Shown: one piece after another, positions 35,760 through 47,124 of the stretch
Layout of the letters: every line of letters starts with the position of its first letter
How positions within the stretch are numbered: position 1 is the stretch's first letter
Source of the DNA: Siphonodentalium dalli
Taxonomy: Eukaryota > Mollusca > Scaphopoda > Gadilida > Siphonodentaliidae
NCBI GenBank assembly: GCA_032622095.1
Contig: CP136066.1
Span: forward strand, 110,009,319-110,073,318
Direction: 5' to 3'
Length of the DNA: 64,000 nt
Position numbers and translations under genes: made by a program
The notes under the pieces: model-generated
The model's database searches: none
What the model saw: only the letters and a program-made list of their open reading frames with translations
What the model was told of the DNA's origin: nothing

Positions 35760-36757
35760 GGCATGAAATGCGCGTTCAGTTTCATGACAAAGAATCATTG
35801 GTGTTATTTGTCATCACGGTTTCATTGTCATTGAAAAGAAAATATTAAGTTACATAGCTCAATCGTTCGTGATCCGGTTGCATCTGGCACGATCTCATTT
35901 AATTCCATTGCATGTGACTAATTTTCTTTTTGTAAAAACTCTTGATTCAAAATTTCTCATAACCTGTGTTTTACATTTTATCTGGAACATTTTCTGTTAC
36001 AAATTACATGCAGGTGGTGTTAACTCGATTGTATAGAAAAGTTTTATAGCTTATAACTGTTGATGTTCATGGATTCCAGTGCCTTTAAAGTAGCAATACA
36101 CAATTTCATGGGTTTGAAAAATAGTATTTCAAGCATAAATGGGTTATAACTGTCAGATTGTCCTATGTTATTCATGGGAGTACTGTTTTTGGTGGTTCAA
36201 TTATTGTATAGAGGTACCAAAGTATACAAAATGGGATGATGTCTGAATACGAATTATGTGTTTGGTATCTGGTGTGGGCCAGCTCTGGTATACCACGGAC
36301 ACCGAGAAAGAGCCTGATTACTCTCCATTGAAAACAGTCGTCTGCACTTCCAAGACAAAATTTCAAAACTGATACGATAAATGTTCTTTATTTTTTAATA
36401 TATCTTGCCTATATCTAGATTCTATCAGCTCGTAGGGTGATTACAAACTGACAGTATATAGCTCTGTCGCGGATTTTGCATTGTCAGTCCAACTTGTGAT
36501 GTGACAATCTAGGTACAGACATAATTATGTAAGAAGCTCCCACCATTTCTGTATCTTGTAACCAAGTATTAATGTGTTGTTTATCATTAATGTGGCGCAG
36601 CAGAAGGTTTTAGTACAGTACCCCATCAAAATTGTGTATAGTACCCCATCAAAATTGTGAAAATGGCCATAATCGTGGATTGCTACCAAAGTTGCCAGTT
36701 AAGTACACAGGCTTTATCTCAACTTGCAGAACTTCGTCGTTAGTTCCGTATTTAAAT
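35760..36757. other. LPMO 3' flank
   Basis: No gene is recognised. The minus-strand frame at 36,172-36,366 has no family I can name. No strong polyadenylation signal was picked out, so the LPMO transcript end is undetermined. Confidence 0.4.
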
Positions 36758-37233
36758 ATACGGGCGGCCTTGGCGGTGTGTATGCTGTTGAAATATTCAC
36801 CTCTGTCAAAAACCGCCATAAACAGAAAGAATAGTAAAATATAGAAATACCTTGTTATTATACCAATCAGAAATATGGCATAAACACTATGTTATTGTCA
36901 ACTGTTTTTCCTTTGTTATGTAAACAAAAGCATGAAACGTTACGTTGCCTGGCTTTTGTTTAGATCCGGATATGGTAAACATAAAGAGCGTTATTTGTTA
37001 CTGTTTTCCTGATAAGGAAATAATAAATAGCGTTTATATCATTTTTGAAGCACAACTTCTGTAACACGAGCAGGTTCTTGTTTACGTTGACCATCGTACG
37101 TCTTGACGAAAATATACTATTTACGCGCTGATTATGTTTGGCATATGAACAAAACAATATTTATTTTAATATTCCTTCTGTTGATGGCGATTTGAATAAA
37201 TATGAATATTTCTGCAACGAACGCCGCCCGTGC
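36758..37233. repeat. Dispersed ~480 bp element, copy B
   Basis: Direct partner of 34,309-34,801. Its ends TACGGGCGGCCTTGGCGG and AACGCCGCCCGTG are partly inverted, suggesting a short terminal inverted repeat and hence a MITE. Copies A and B flank LPMO exon 3, so recombination between them would remove that exon. Confidence 0.78.
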
Positions 37234-38124
37234 CTTTACGAACACAACGTTTTAACTATATAAAATGTAAATATGAAGTAATTTAATCTGACCGTCACAC
37301 ACTCGGAGACGATTCTTTCAACACAGGGCACTGCACATAATGTACACGTAAGAATGATGATGTATATGGCCAAAAATATATATACCTGTGTTTCCGGTGA
37401 CCCGCCCGCCCCTATTTCGGAGCTCCCGACGGTTTTCATTTGATTCATTTTGCAAAAAAAAAAAAAAAATTTTTTTTTTTTTTTTTAATACAAATACTAG
37501 TACACGCTCTAAAATTGGATATATATCATATGTCATATCTATTTAAAAGGGCAGGATTTATTAAAGTGATGAAATTTTTTCAGAAATGTAATAAAACTTC
37601 AATTAAACTAGTACAGGATGGAAATATATCCATTCTATTGCGAGATATATGTCCTGTTAGAAGCCAAGATACTGCATTTCACGGGTTTAGATTTATAATT
37701 TTTCTCACGACGTGACGGTCGGCACGCCGTGTCTGATGTCCCCAAATTAGACCACCCCAATTTAGGTCGGAAAATTTCCAACTGATGACAATATTTATCT
37801 AGTTCGGTACAAAACACATCGTTTAATAACATGTATGCTATTAAATTAATCGTGAAATAGTGCAGGCATACATAGACTGTAATGATGCAAATGTTAGTTT
37901 TAGTGCTCTCTGTGTTTCTTTAATGTTAAATTCACTGTATTATTATTATTATTCATACCACATAAAGTTATTTTACTGTTTAAATAATGTTTCCTTGCTT
38001 TTACAATAAAACAATAAATTACACTATATTCTAATAGAATCTACTTAGTTTTATTATTTAAAGTCAATTACAAACAAGGAGAAGTTGGCTTGGTGGTCGC
38101 ATTCAAATTGATTTCGAGCAAAGT
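37234..38124. other. Gene-free stretch with A/T homopolymer palindrome
   Basis: A run of ~16 A followed by ~17 T at 37,454-37,487 forms a perfect but low-complexity hairpin. ORFs on both sides owe their length to this run. Nothing else is identified. Confidence 0.5.
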
Positions 38125-38684
38125 CGGGGGGGGGGGGTGAAAAAAAAATTCCGGCACGTATGTGCCGGGGTGGGTGGGTGGTCAAAGCCACCAACAAGCA
38201 ATGTTTTCCGCAACTAAAACAAAAATTTCCTGCTTGTTTTTTAGTGTTTTGGCAATGAGTTGTGTTTCAAAACCACTTTGAATGAGAGAAATAATGTAAT
38301 TCTAACTGGTAAACTGACTGCAGGCAGTTATCGTGTTGTATTTTGTTGCAAATTTTGAAATCCAAGATGGCCGCTGGCAGCCATGTTTTTTTGGCCGAAT
38401 GACCTCAAAATGACTCATTCCTATTTACTTGTCCATGTTATAACATCCATGATAAATAGTATGCACAGAAATTCATATACAGCTGTTTACAGTGATTCCC
38501 CCCCCCGCAAATCTCTGTTTTAGTGTTAAAAGGGGGGGGTGGGGGTCAACAAATGGTCGGAAAAAACTGCCGAAAACGGAAAAAAAATTGGCGGTGGGGG
38601 TGGGTGGGTACAAAAAATGATCGAAAGGGAAAAAATGCCATACGTGCCTGAATTTTTTTTCCGACCCCCCCCCCCCCCCCCCTG
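38125..38684. mobile_element. hAT-like poly-G-terminus MITE (560 bp)
   Basis: The left end CGGGGGGGGGGGGTGAAAAA with GGCACGTATG is inverted at the right end (CATACGTGCC...TTTTTTTTCCGAC(C)nTG). GCAAAGT flanks both sides (38,118-38,124 and 38,685-38,691). Same termini and 7-bp direct repeat style as the element at 23,712-25,168. An internal G-run/C-run pair at 38,498-38,545 may be a nested end. Confidence 0.72.
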
Positions 38685-40976
38685 GCAAAGTTGAAAATAA
38701 AATGAAAAAATAAAATAAAATGAAAAGCCACCCCCCCCCCCGCCCCTAGTTTTTTCTTGCATGTCACCAGAAACACAGGTATATATTTTTTTGGCCTAAA
38801 CTATATAGTGTATGTCCATATGTATACAACATGCAGTTCTGAAATAATTTTGTTTGGAAAGTGTATCGCCGCTTTTCGAAGCGTGATTCAAATCAATTTA
38901 AAATAATAAATATGCGAGATCGTTTCAAAAGCAATCGGGCCACATGTCTCATTGCAAATTTATATTTTTGGTTGCTGCGGGCAGCGGCCACCGATACTCA
39001 CATGTATGCATACTGATTAAGTCATTTCTCTGTCCATGTAACAGCAGCTTTCGTTATAGGAACTATCTGTGTTTATAGATTCGTCCTATCTGTATTTCAT
39101 GTTCAGTCTGTCCAGTTTATTGTCAGCCAGGCGTGCAGAAGGAAGATTTGAACTATAATTTGGCTAAGGTGCGGCGATGCTTTGGACGACCTTATGCAAA
39201 AAAATGTATTGTATATGATATAGCTTTGATATATGCGGCGTGCTTTCTGGAAATATCACCAAAAAAAACGAATAAAACCGATTTGGTTTGTATAGACACC
39301 GAGCTATTAATGTTGAATATCAGGCGGGATATATTAACCTATGTCCACGGCATAAACACATTTGAAGTGAATGGCATACATTCGTGATTGCCAATATATA
39401 TATTGCACCTGCAAATATCCAGTAAGTCTGAACAATCAGAGCGGCCCAATGAAGCACTCTACATGCATGCGCTATTTACATACAAGTGTTCCCAGAATAT
39501 TAAGTTTCTGCGATCAAATTTTCTAAACGGACATGATGGGGACTTCAAAATCGGTTTCAAAGATGGTGTTGGCTTAATGTTCACCAGAACTTGACAGGAA
39601 TAAATTACTGCATACATGGTTTGTTCCTATACGTATATTTAATCATTGAAAATCTGCATTCTTCATTCACCATGATTACAAATAAAGATTTCAGGGCTGT
39701 TTATGTTCTCTTTCAAGTTTCTTCAACCGGCAAACCCATTGAGATACCTTAGCTTTGGTAGATATGAATTTAAAACTACAAACAATGTTTCATTTACAAT
39801 CTTGGCTTCAAAAACACTGGCAAATGAGAATTATATTGGCTATATACTGTAATTCCTTCCTCGGTTCTATCTTTAGATAAATATATCGAAACTTCTATTC
39901 CGGACATGATAATTTAATATTGGATTGTAACTGATGATTGCTTCAACTTACTTACTTCACAGCTAGACATCTTAGCGTGCCAGGTGATAACCGATGTACA
40001 CCAAGTGATAACTTGCAAGCCAAATTAGTCCAAAATTCCCAGCTTACCAGACGAAAGAACAAGTGTACCACAAAGAACTGTTGCTCATCTGTTCCTCGAA
40101 AATCATTCCTGTCACGTGTTATGTTCCACTTCAATTTTATTTTAATGTTTTTGGAAGATGGAAAACTTAGATAAAACGGTAGATCTGTGAGTTTGTCAAC
40201 ATGTATTTTGGTCATTGTGTGTGTGATAAATAAATACAGCTCGTGTCGAACTTTTATTTCGCTCTAATTTGCGTTCAAATATCATTTCAACTAATTCTAG
40301 TGTTAATGCAATGGAAAAATGTCGAGTTGATTTCTTGCGAACCAGCCGACATAATCGTCATGGGATCTTAAGATGTATAATAACTGGGTACCATTAGTTA
40401 TACATGAAGCAAATCAGTATAATCGCTTCCATGTGAAAAATGCAGGGAAATTTCATCCGCTAATGTTCGACATCTTAGACGATTTTTGTTTCCCTGACCA
40501 CTTATTTGCTGCTCCCCTTTTATTCTTTGATGATCAATCAAATATATGAAGGCTCAAAACTTATCGAATGCAGGCAATATACCCTACTTCTATGACAATC
40601 CGTTAGTATAGGGATTTCCTTCCACACATGAGCTTGATTCGCGAGAACACATTTGACGCAACAAACCCAAATTATGATATAACATGATTATATAACAAAT
40701 TATTCAGGCCAACATGTATATGTTTCTGTCAAACTGCCATAGAAATAAATTAAAGGGGATTTAAATTTGGTTCTGCGGGATAACTTTTCACGAAGAATTG
40801 GTTGGTTCAAGTTTTGCAGAAATGGGCGATCCGTGACTCGGGATGCATGGGGTGGGACAGGGTTGTTTTCGTCGCCGATTTGAAAGCATTATTTTTTTTT
40901 CTGTCTCGCCCAGGTCTTAATACTGAGACAAAAATGGCGATCTATTTTCTGTTGGCCACGTTTCTTGCCATATATG

Positions 40977-41040
40977 CTATTCTGCCGATAGCGGCATAAT
41001 AAAATTCGGACCTTATTATGCCGCTATAGCGGCAGAATAT
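40977..41040. repeat. 64-bp hairpin
   Basis: TATTCTGCCGATAGCGGCAT pairs with ATGCCGCTATAGCGGCAGAA across a ~10-nt loop. The stem has one unpaired base. It contains an inner palindrome GCCGCTATAGCGGC on the right arm. Confidence 0.85.
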
Positions 41041-41547
41041 CCTCGGCAATTATTAATACCACCATTGACTGATCATCTGGGATAAGGTTTGGTTTAGTGA
41101 GTTGATATTTTGTAAATATATGAATATTGATCGCATTTGTATGTAGTCTAAGTTGACCACAGACCCACATAAATAGTGAGTCTGACTACTTGTCATAGAC
41201 TTTCTGTTTCCCGAAACGCGGGATTCCGCGTCAGTAGCGCCAACCAGAACTCACTATTATAGTAGCCCATGTGGAATGATTATAGGTTTAGTCGTTCAAG
41301 TCTTCTGATAGTTGCAAGAAATAAGTTGGATAGACCTTGAACATGTTTCAGTTGTTAGAAATCTGGTGTTTCGGATGGTCCTAATGTGCTTTAGAACATT
41401 GCGTGCACAGCAAAACAGCACACAAATGTATTAATTTTGGGATATTTTTTTCGGCCATTTACCCCACGTGCGTCATATCAGGAGAAGAACATGTCCGCTA
41501 CAAGCCTACAAGTGTATGTATGTGTATGTACAGTCTGGGTGAACGTC

Positions 41548-41572
41548 GACTCTATATTTGAAATATAGAGTC
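41548..41572. repeat. Perfect 25-bp palindrome
   Basis: GACTCTATATTT and AAATATAGAGTC flank a single G, with no mismatch. Function unknown; a dimeric protein site or a mini-hairpin are both possible. Confidence 0.85.
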
Positions 41573-43278
41573 TGGAGCTTATGTAGCCAAAACCATTTCT
41601 ATTCAGCGAAGAGCTTCCCCAAAATGACGTCACGGATTTAAAAAAATACATCGATGATTGACAGGTGTCCCCACGTGTTATTTGTTGTGCTTCGCAATAA
41701 TAGTAATGGCCTGTGTCGCGTCATAAAATTACAGCAGATAATATTTGTCGTGTGTGCGACTATTCTTTTTCGGGAGATGAACTCGCTGCATCACCCGGAA
41801 AGCTGCATCCCAGAGCAAAAAATAAGGTCGTCATCAAAAATGATGCTTTAGAACTATTTAAAAGCATAAAATTAAGTCATTTCCTCGGTGTTAACTTTCA
41901 GATGACTTTTTTACGACAAATAATTTGATTTGCAAACCATGGTACAATAAAGTAAGTCAAATACACGGACGTGAGTGAGTTCTATTTATATTTATGGGAG
42001 GCCAAGTTGGTACCATGCGCAGGCCTATCTATCAGGTCTAGCACATCCTTCAAATTAATCCGAATCGTACCGAATATATAATTTCGAAGCCATTGTTTCT
42101 GTCTGTTGTATTTGCAAGCATCGCTTTCGATCGGAGAAATTCCGCTCTGTTACTATATTTAGAGGTGACATTATGGGAGTCTAGCTCCGCCCACTGACAC
42201 TTGTTTATTAACCCATACGGTTTTATTGGACGGAAAATAATTTACGCAATCAATCAGATTACGGAATCCCGAGGACTTGGAAATGAAATATCGATGTTAT
42301 CCGTCAGACCTTATATTCAATGTTGTAATGAATATTTAGGTATGAGTTTACTCAGACTGGTGTATGTATATACATCTGTCTATTACTTTTGAATACACTT
42401 AAAAGTGTTTCCGAAATTAAAAAAAATTTACGTTCTTATTAATTGTCAGTACTGTCTTCCAGAGCGCTACAAAAAAAACAAAACCGAGTACATGACTGTC
42501 TACTATTACTTTTTTCTAACCTCCAAACATACACCAATAAATTATATTAGCACTCGTTTATCGTGCCAAATATTCATAATGTAGCCACATTGTTTTAAAC
42601 ACAAATCTCCACAACCTATGGAAGGCAATACAAATTAATTATCTCAAAACTGATCATCCTGTAAATACGTTTATACCGTCATCTTGATTACATGTATGTT
42701 ATTATTGTATCGGGAGAGGGGCTTCATAATTTGTAAAAACTTGTGCCCCAATCCCTTTTGTTTATAATGCAATAAAATATGTTTCATGTCAAGTCCCATA
42801 TAATAATTAGCACATGTTCTTAACAGTTGTAGTACTTTAACAAAATAATGCAAAAATATAGTCGTTTTTGTTTCTGGAGATTTGTATTCAGTTTTATAGG
42901 CAAACATACTTCATCAAGTGATTTAGCAAACACAAACTTAGCTACTTCGAGTTATGTCTGCCAGAAAGCCTGCATTTGAACCGGTATTGGAACCTCAAAC
43001 CATATATAGTCCCCCCTACTGGGATCTAAATGTGTTCTAAATGACATATATATAATTATGTAGATATTTTTTTTTGCATTACTCATTTTTTCCAGCCCCG
43101 ACATAAACACCCACCCACCCCGCCTTGTGTCTGGAAACAATCTGCAGACCCCCCCCCCCGGTGTGTCCCATATATGGGCAAAAGGTAAAAAAGTACCGTG
43201 CCATACATGCCGATACATGTCCGAAAAATATTCGAATGTAGTCTAAAAAAAATTAATTATTATTTCCCCAATTTCCCC

Positions 43279-43929
43279 TTAAAGGGGTACTGTACACAAA
43301 GATAGGCGATTTTTTTATTTACTCCCATTGAAATAACTTTCAAGTTCGATTGTGTTCGTGTTAAATGAGTTTCGTATAAACCTAATTTAGCGAAAAATAT
43401 ATTGATCTTGGAAACAAAAATATTACGATTTCAAACTACGCGCCATGTTTTTGACCTTCACCGGAGAAGACGCAGGTCGCAGGAAGAACCGGAAGTTCAT
43501 TGCTCACAGCTTCGATTGATGCATTCAATCTCTTCCATCGAACAATCTCACTCCCTATAAAACACTTGACGCTTTATGACTCTTGTTTCTTTCTCCCTTT
43601 TTCCGAATCGGTTATAACGGGCCTTCTTTTGCAGGTAACATGTTTTGTTTGCAACTCAATAATGTTCGTGAACGGCCGTAGATAAAAGACACGCAACATA
43701 TGCGATTTCAAGAACGGTAACTCGTAATGGCATAATTCTCCATTTTATGACTCCAGCCATAAATGAATTTATATTAAATAATTCAATTTTACTTTTACGA
43801 TAGCCTGTTAACCGGAACGTTTTCAGTAGACATCGTCGACTCAAATTAGTTATTTTATAATATAATATTCATATTAGATCGCTATTGTCACTGGGAATTT
43901 ATTGAAATTGGGGTACAGTACCCCTTTAA
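43279..43929. mobile_element. TTAA-flanked MITE (651 bp)
   Basis: TTAAAGGGGTACTGTAC at the left end is a perfect inverted match of GTACAGTACCCCTTTAA at the right end. TTAA duplications are at 43,279-43,282 and 43,926-43,929. piggyBac-like by target. The ORFs inside (43,500-43,685 and 43,656-43,844) show no known domain. Confidence 0.85.
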
Positions 43930-44010
43930 GTTGAAAAGTTGGGTCAAAGTTTTGGTGTGAGACAGGTTAGTACGGAAGCACTGTAGCGCCACAAATAAAA
44001 TAATAATTAC

Positions 44011-44153
44011 GGGGTTTAAACGCCCTATTACGGCGTTTAAACGCCCTAATACGGCGTTTAAACGCCCTAATTACGGCGTTTAAACGCCCTAATACGGCGT
44101 CTAAACGCCCTAATACGGCGTTTAAACGCCCTAATTACGGCGTTTAAACGCCC
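44011..44153. repeat. Left palindrome array: seven GGCGTTTAAACGCC units
   Basis: Seven 14-15 bp self-complementary units lie 21 or 22 bp apart, separated by TAATAC or TAATTAC. Units 2, 3, 4, 6 and 7 are exact. Unit 1 reads GGGGTTTAAACGCC and unit 5 GGCGTCTAAACGCC. A spacing of two helical turns puts all sites on one face of DNA, as expected of a cooperatively bound array (inference). Confidence 0.95.
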
Positions 44154-44235
44154 TAATGCGACATATATGGAATGACTAGTGAACCTTCGGACTGAACCTT
44201 CAGACTACTGAACCCTACCCGATCAATGTCTGAAC

Positions 44236-44327
44236 AGAATGAGGTCCCCTAGCAAAGGGTGAATTTGGTGATGCTAGCCGCTATGCGGGGTAATATCTCT
44301 AAATTCACCCTCTGGGGACCTCATTCT
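44236..44327. repeat. 92-bp conserved hairpin, copy 1
   Basis: AGAATGAGGTCCCC and GGGGACCTCATTCT close a stem that continues through AGGGTGAATTT / AAATTCACCCT. Its top contains GATGCTAGCC and TATGCGGGGTA. The same hairpin occurs inverted at 46,807-46,898 and in an unrelated position at 56,758-56,846. Confidence 0.9.
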
Positions 44328-44483
44328 GCAAATGTCAGGCACCTTATTTCCGGGCTTGATACCACCACTGGTATGTGCGTTGGTGTGGGTGCAATGTGAC
44401 TAACCGTGAAACATGTGGTCCCCTGCTATAAGCATATACCCTATAAGCATATACCCTAAAATGTAGACAGTCATTTAATCTTA

Positions 44484-44903
44484 TTAATGGTTCTCAATCC
44501 GATTAAGCACCCCTAAATTACTATTTCTTTGACTTATATGAAAAATAATTGATTCGAGTCGACGAACCTACCCATCAACGCTCAGAGTGATCAGATATCA
44601 ATTTTTCAAGTTTTTTTTACATCTATTGTTTGTGGCACAGAACACGCCGTCAAAAGGATGTTCTCAGTCAAAATTGCGTTAGTATTACCATTTATTTTTA
44701 GTTATCCACCTTCGTCCGTTTGAATAAGTGTTTCTGTGGCAATTATCAGTACACATCTCGAGAAAATTACAAACTTCAAAAATCAATATCTCATCACTCT
44801 GAGCTTTGATGGATGGGTTCCTCGACTCGAATCAAATATGTTTTACCCCTGAAGCCAAAGAAATAGTAATTTAGGGGTGCTTAATCGGATTGAGTACCAT
44901 TAA
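44484..44903. mobile_element. TTAA-flanked foldback MITE, family copy 1 (420 bp)
   Basis: GGTTCTCAATCCGATTAAGC at the left and its inverse GCTTAATCGGATTGAGTACC at the right, with TTAA outside. Arms pair through ATTCGAGTCGA and CTCAGAGTGAT. Homologues lie at 49,804-50,260 and 55,125-55,593. In this copy alone the inverted match extends ~28 bp beyond each TTAA (CTAAAATGTAGACAGTCATT), from ~44,456 to ~44,931. Confidence 0.88.
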
Positions 44904-44956
44904 TAAGATTAAATGACTGTCTACATTTTAGCCATTAGTTGGTGCATCAAACACAA

Positions 44957-46183
44957 CAAGCCGTCGGAGACGGCGGTATCCCCCGCCGAAATGTGCAGTT
45001 GGGGAAGTGCATTCTCAATAAAGTTTACGTTCTCAGTACGTGGTAAATAAGAGGTGGGATTTTGTCAAAAAGCCAGGCTCGCGAACTCATTTTAGGTACT
45101 AGTCATGGGAACAAATATACCAAAACTCTTTTAAATCCGTTGATATAAATTTTGAGCAAAATTAAAAAAAATATATATTTGATAAAATATACCTCAATAT
45201 CTCCATAATCATGCGTAAATATTCTTAGAATGACATTTTACTTCTTGACAGCCCATATCACATGGTGGTCTGTGTACAGAACTGGAAAAGCATGTGTGTC
45301 CATTTGAATATTAGAGAGAAGTAGGTCGAGTGTTCCTTCAAGTATATGTGTCGGCTGCACAACAGATTGATGTATTTTGAAGATGTTTTCAAGTTCGGAC
45401 ACATATTTCTCCTGATGGATGTTGAAATTGAAATCACCAGTGCAGATTATTGTAACAAATTTTAAAAAGTCCAATAACTCTGCTTAAAATAACCGACCGG
45501 ACCTGGTTTGCGAACTCATTCTAGATACTGGTCATGTGAACTCATTTACCGAATATCTCTGAAATCCATTGACATTTATGGAAATGAGCCCTGTGACGTC
45601 GTCCATTTGCACACACAAAAATAAACAATGTCCAATAACTCTGCTTAAAATATCCTGCCGGACCTGGTTTTCGAACTCGTTCTAGATACTGATCATGTGA
45701 ACACAAATAACAAAAATCTTTGAAATCCGTTGACATTTGTGGAAATGAGCCCTGTGACGTTGTCTATATGCTATTTGGTAAATAATAAACAAAGTCCAAT
45801 AACTCCGGTAAAAATAACCGGCCGGACCTGGCATGCGAACTCGTTCTAGGTAATGGTCAGGTGAACTCATATACCAAATATCTTTGAAATCCATAGAGAT
45901 TTGTGGAAATGAGCCCTGTGACGTCGTCTATATGCTATTTGGTAAATTCAACAAAAATAATAAACAAAGTCCAATAACTCTGGTAAAAATATCCTGCCGG
46001 ACCTGGCTTGAGAACGCATTCTAGGTAACGGTCAGGTGAACTCATATACCAAATATCTTTGATATCCGTAGACATATGTTCAAGTTCTAACTCGATCAAA
46101 TTCGGGACAGACGGACGAACGGACGGACAGACGGAACCCATTCCTATATCACCCGCAAATTTTCAATTTGGCGGGGGATAATA
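44957..46183 (-). mobile_element. Helentron/pearl-like element with endonuclease fragment
   Basis: Read on the minus strand: subterminal TATCCCCCGCC (46,170-46,180), an (ACGG)n-type microsatellite (46,105-46,135), four ~161-174 bp tandem repeats (AGTCCAATAACTC at about 45,467, 45,628, 45,793, 45,967), an endonuclease-like reading frame, the inverted GGCGGGGGATA (44,977-44,987), then a terminal hairpin GCCGTCTCCGACGGC (~44,960-44,974). Helentron-associated and pearl elements have this makeup. A partial tandem unit is also present at ~45,068-45,160. Confidence 0.68.
45238..45474 (-). pseudogene. Endonuclease (EEP-type) C-terminal fragment
   Basis: A 78-residue frame reads CTGDFNFNIHQEKY, PTHILEGTLDLLLSN and LYTDHHVIW before a stop. 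GDFN, LDLLxSN and DHH are motifs IV-VI-type landmarks of apurinic-like (EEP) endonucleases, used by LINEs and appended C-terminally in some Helentron Rep-helicase proteins. The stop soon after DHH and the position inside a Helentron-like element favour the latter. The rest of the protein is missing. Confidence 0.65.
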
Positions 46184-46500
46184 ACAAGAGCACTGCATTA
46201 TATGAGTAGTGACTCACGATTAATGTTTCTGACTCTATCACCCTATAACCGATGGCCTTTATTCGGGTAGGTAAAGTCTATGGGGTGAGGTACATTTTGG
46301 AATGGCTCCCTTTGTAAAATGTATTAACGCAGTTTAGTTCAGATAATGACTATTTCCATTGTCGTGAATGTGATTTCGCTGTAGTTGGCTAAAATGTCCA
46401 TGCTATGACGTCATTCAGTGAGGAGGGCTATAGCCCACCTAGGCTGATTGAGGAGGGTTGGTCTTAGCCCGCCCGGATTTCTGAGAATGCCAGCCCTGGA

Positions 46501-46633
46501 AAGCCCATAACTCCGAAGGCCCGATTCTCCGAAACCCCATAATTCCGAAGGCCCGATTCTCCGAAAGCCCGATTCTCCGAAAGCCCATAACTCCGAGGGC
46601 CCGATTCTCCGAAGGCCCGATTCTCCGAAAATC
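46501..46633. repeat. Tandem repeat GGCCCGATTCTCCGAA
   Basis: Six or more near-identical 16-17 bp units, some separated by AGCCCATAACTCCGA. The minus-strand ORFs across it (46,411-46,721) arise from this repeat and encode SENRAFG-type repeats. The CCGAAGG motif also occurs in the flanking terminal inverted repeats. Confidence 0.88.
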
Positions 46634-46806
46634 CAAAATGAACTAGAATGCACTCAAAACACCCCCATGTAGTCGAACATGCACACAGCGAAGGGTATAT
46701 GCTTATAGCAGGGGACCACATGTTTCACGGTTAGACACATTGCACCCAAACCAACGCATATACCAGTGGTGGTATCAAGCCCGGAAATAAGGTGCCTGAC
46801 ATTTGC

Positions 46807-46898
46807 AGAATGAGGTCCCCAGAGGGTGAATTTAGAGATATTACCCCGCATAGCGGCTAGCATCACCAAATTCACCCTTTGCTAGGGGACCTCATTCT
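46807..46898. repeat. 92-bp conserved hairpin, copy 2 (inverted)
   Basis: Inverse partner of the hairpin at 44,236-44,327, within the right terminal inverted repeat. It reads AGAATGAGGTCCCCAGAGGG at one side and CCTCATTCT at the other, with ACCCCGCATAGCGGCTAGC near the top. Confidence 0.9.
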
Positions 46899-46980
46899 GT
46901 TCAGACATTGATCGGGTAGGGTTCAGTAGTCCGAAGGTTCAGTCCGAAGGTTCACTAGTCATTCCATATATGTCGCATTA

Positions 46981-47124
46981 GGGCGTTTAAACGTCGAAAT
47001 TAGGGCGTTTAAACGCCGTATTAGGGCGTTTAAACGCCGTAATAGGGCGTTTAAACGCCGTAATTAGGGCGTTTAAACGCCGTATTAGGGCGTTTAAACG
47101 CCGAAATAGGGCGTTTAAACGCCG
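46981..47124. repeat. Right palindrome array: seven GGCGTTTAAACGCC units
   Basis: Seven units read GGGCGTTTAAACGCCG at 21-22 bp spacing; unit 1 has ACGTCG and is the only degenerate one. This is the inverted counterpart of 44,011-44,153. Confidence 0.95.

Larger units (their letters stand above)
38685..43060. other. Gene-free stretch with two hairpins
   Basis: No exon or transposon protein was recognised. Two hairpins stand out. One at 40,977-41,040 has a ~25-bp stem built on ATTCTGCCG...GCGGCATAATAA. The other is a perfect palindrome at 41,548-41,572 (GACTCTATATTT-G-AAATATAGAGTC). C-rich remnants resembling the hAT-like ends occur at 43,095-43,160. ORFs here are short and unremarkable. Confidence 0.45.

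Noticed and set aside
36172-36366. Minus-strand 64-codon ORF downstream of the LPMO gene
   Set aside because: No recognisable family, splice site or motif; left unannotated.
37318-37536. ORFs across the poly-A/poly-T run
   Set aside because: Lys- and Phe-rich translation of homopolymers.
44011-44153. Regular repeats separated by short spacers, CRISPR-like at a glance
   Set aside because: Spacers are only 6-7 bp and nearly identical, the host is eukaryotic, and the array lies inside a transposon end.
46411-46721. Three overlapping minus-strand ORFs with SENRAFG repeats
   Set aside because: They arise from the 16-17 bp GGCCCGATTCTCCGAA tandem repeat.
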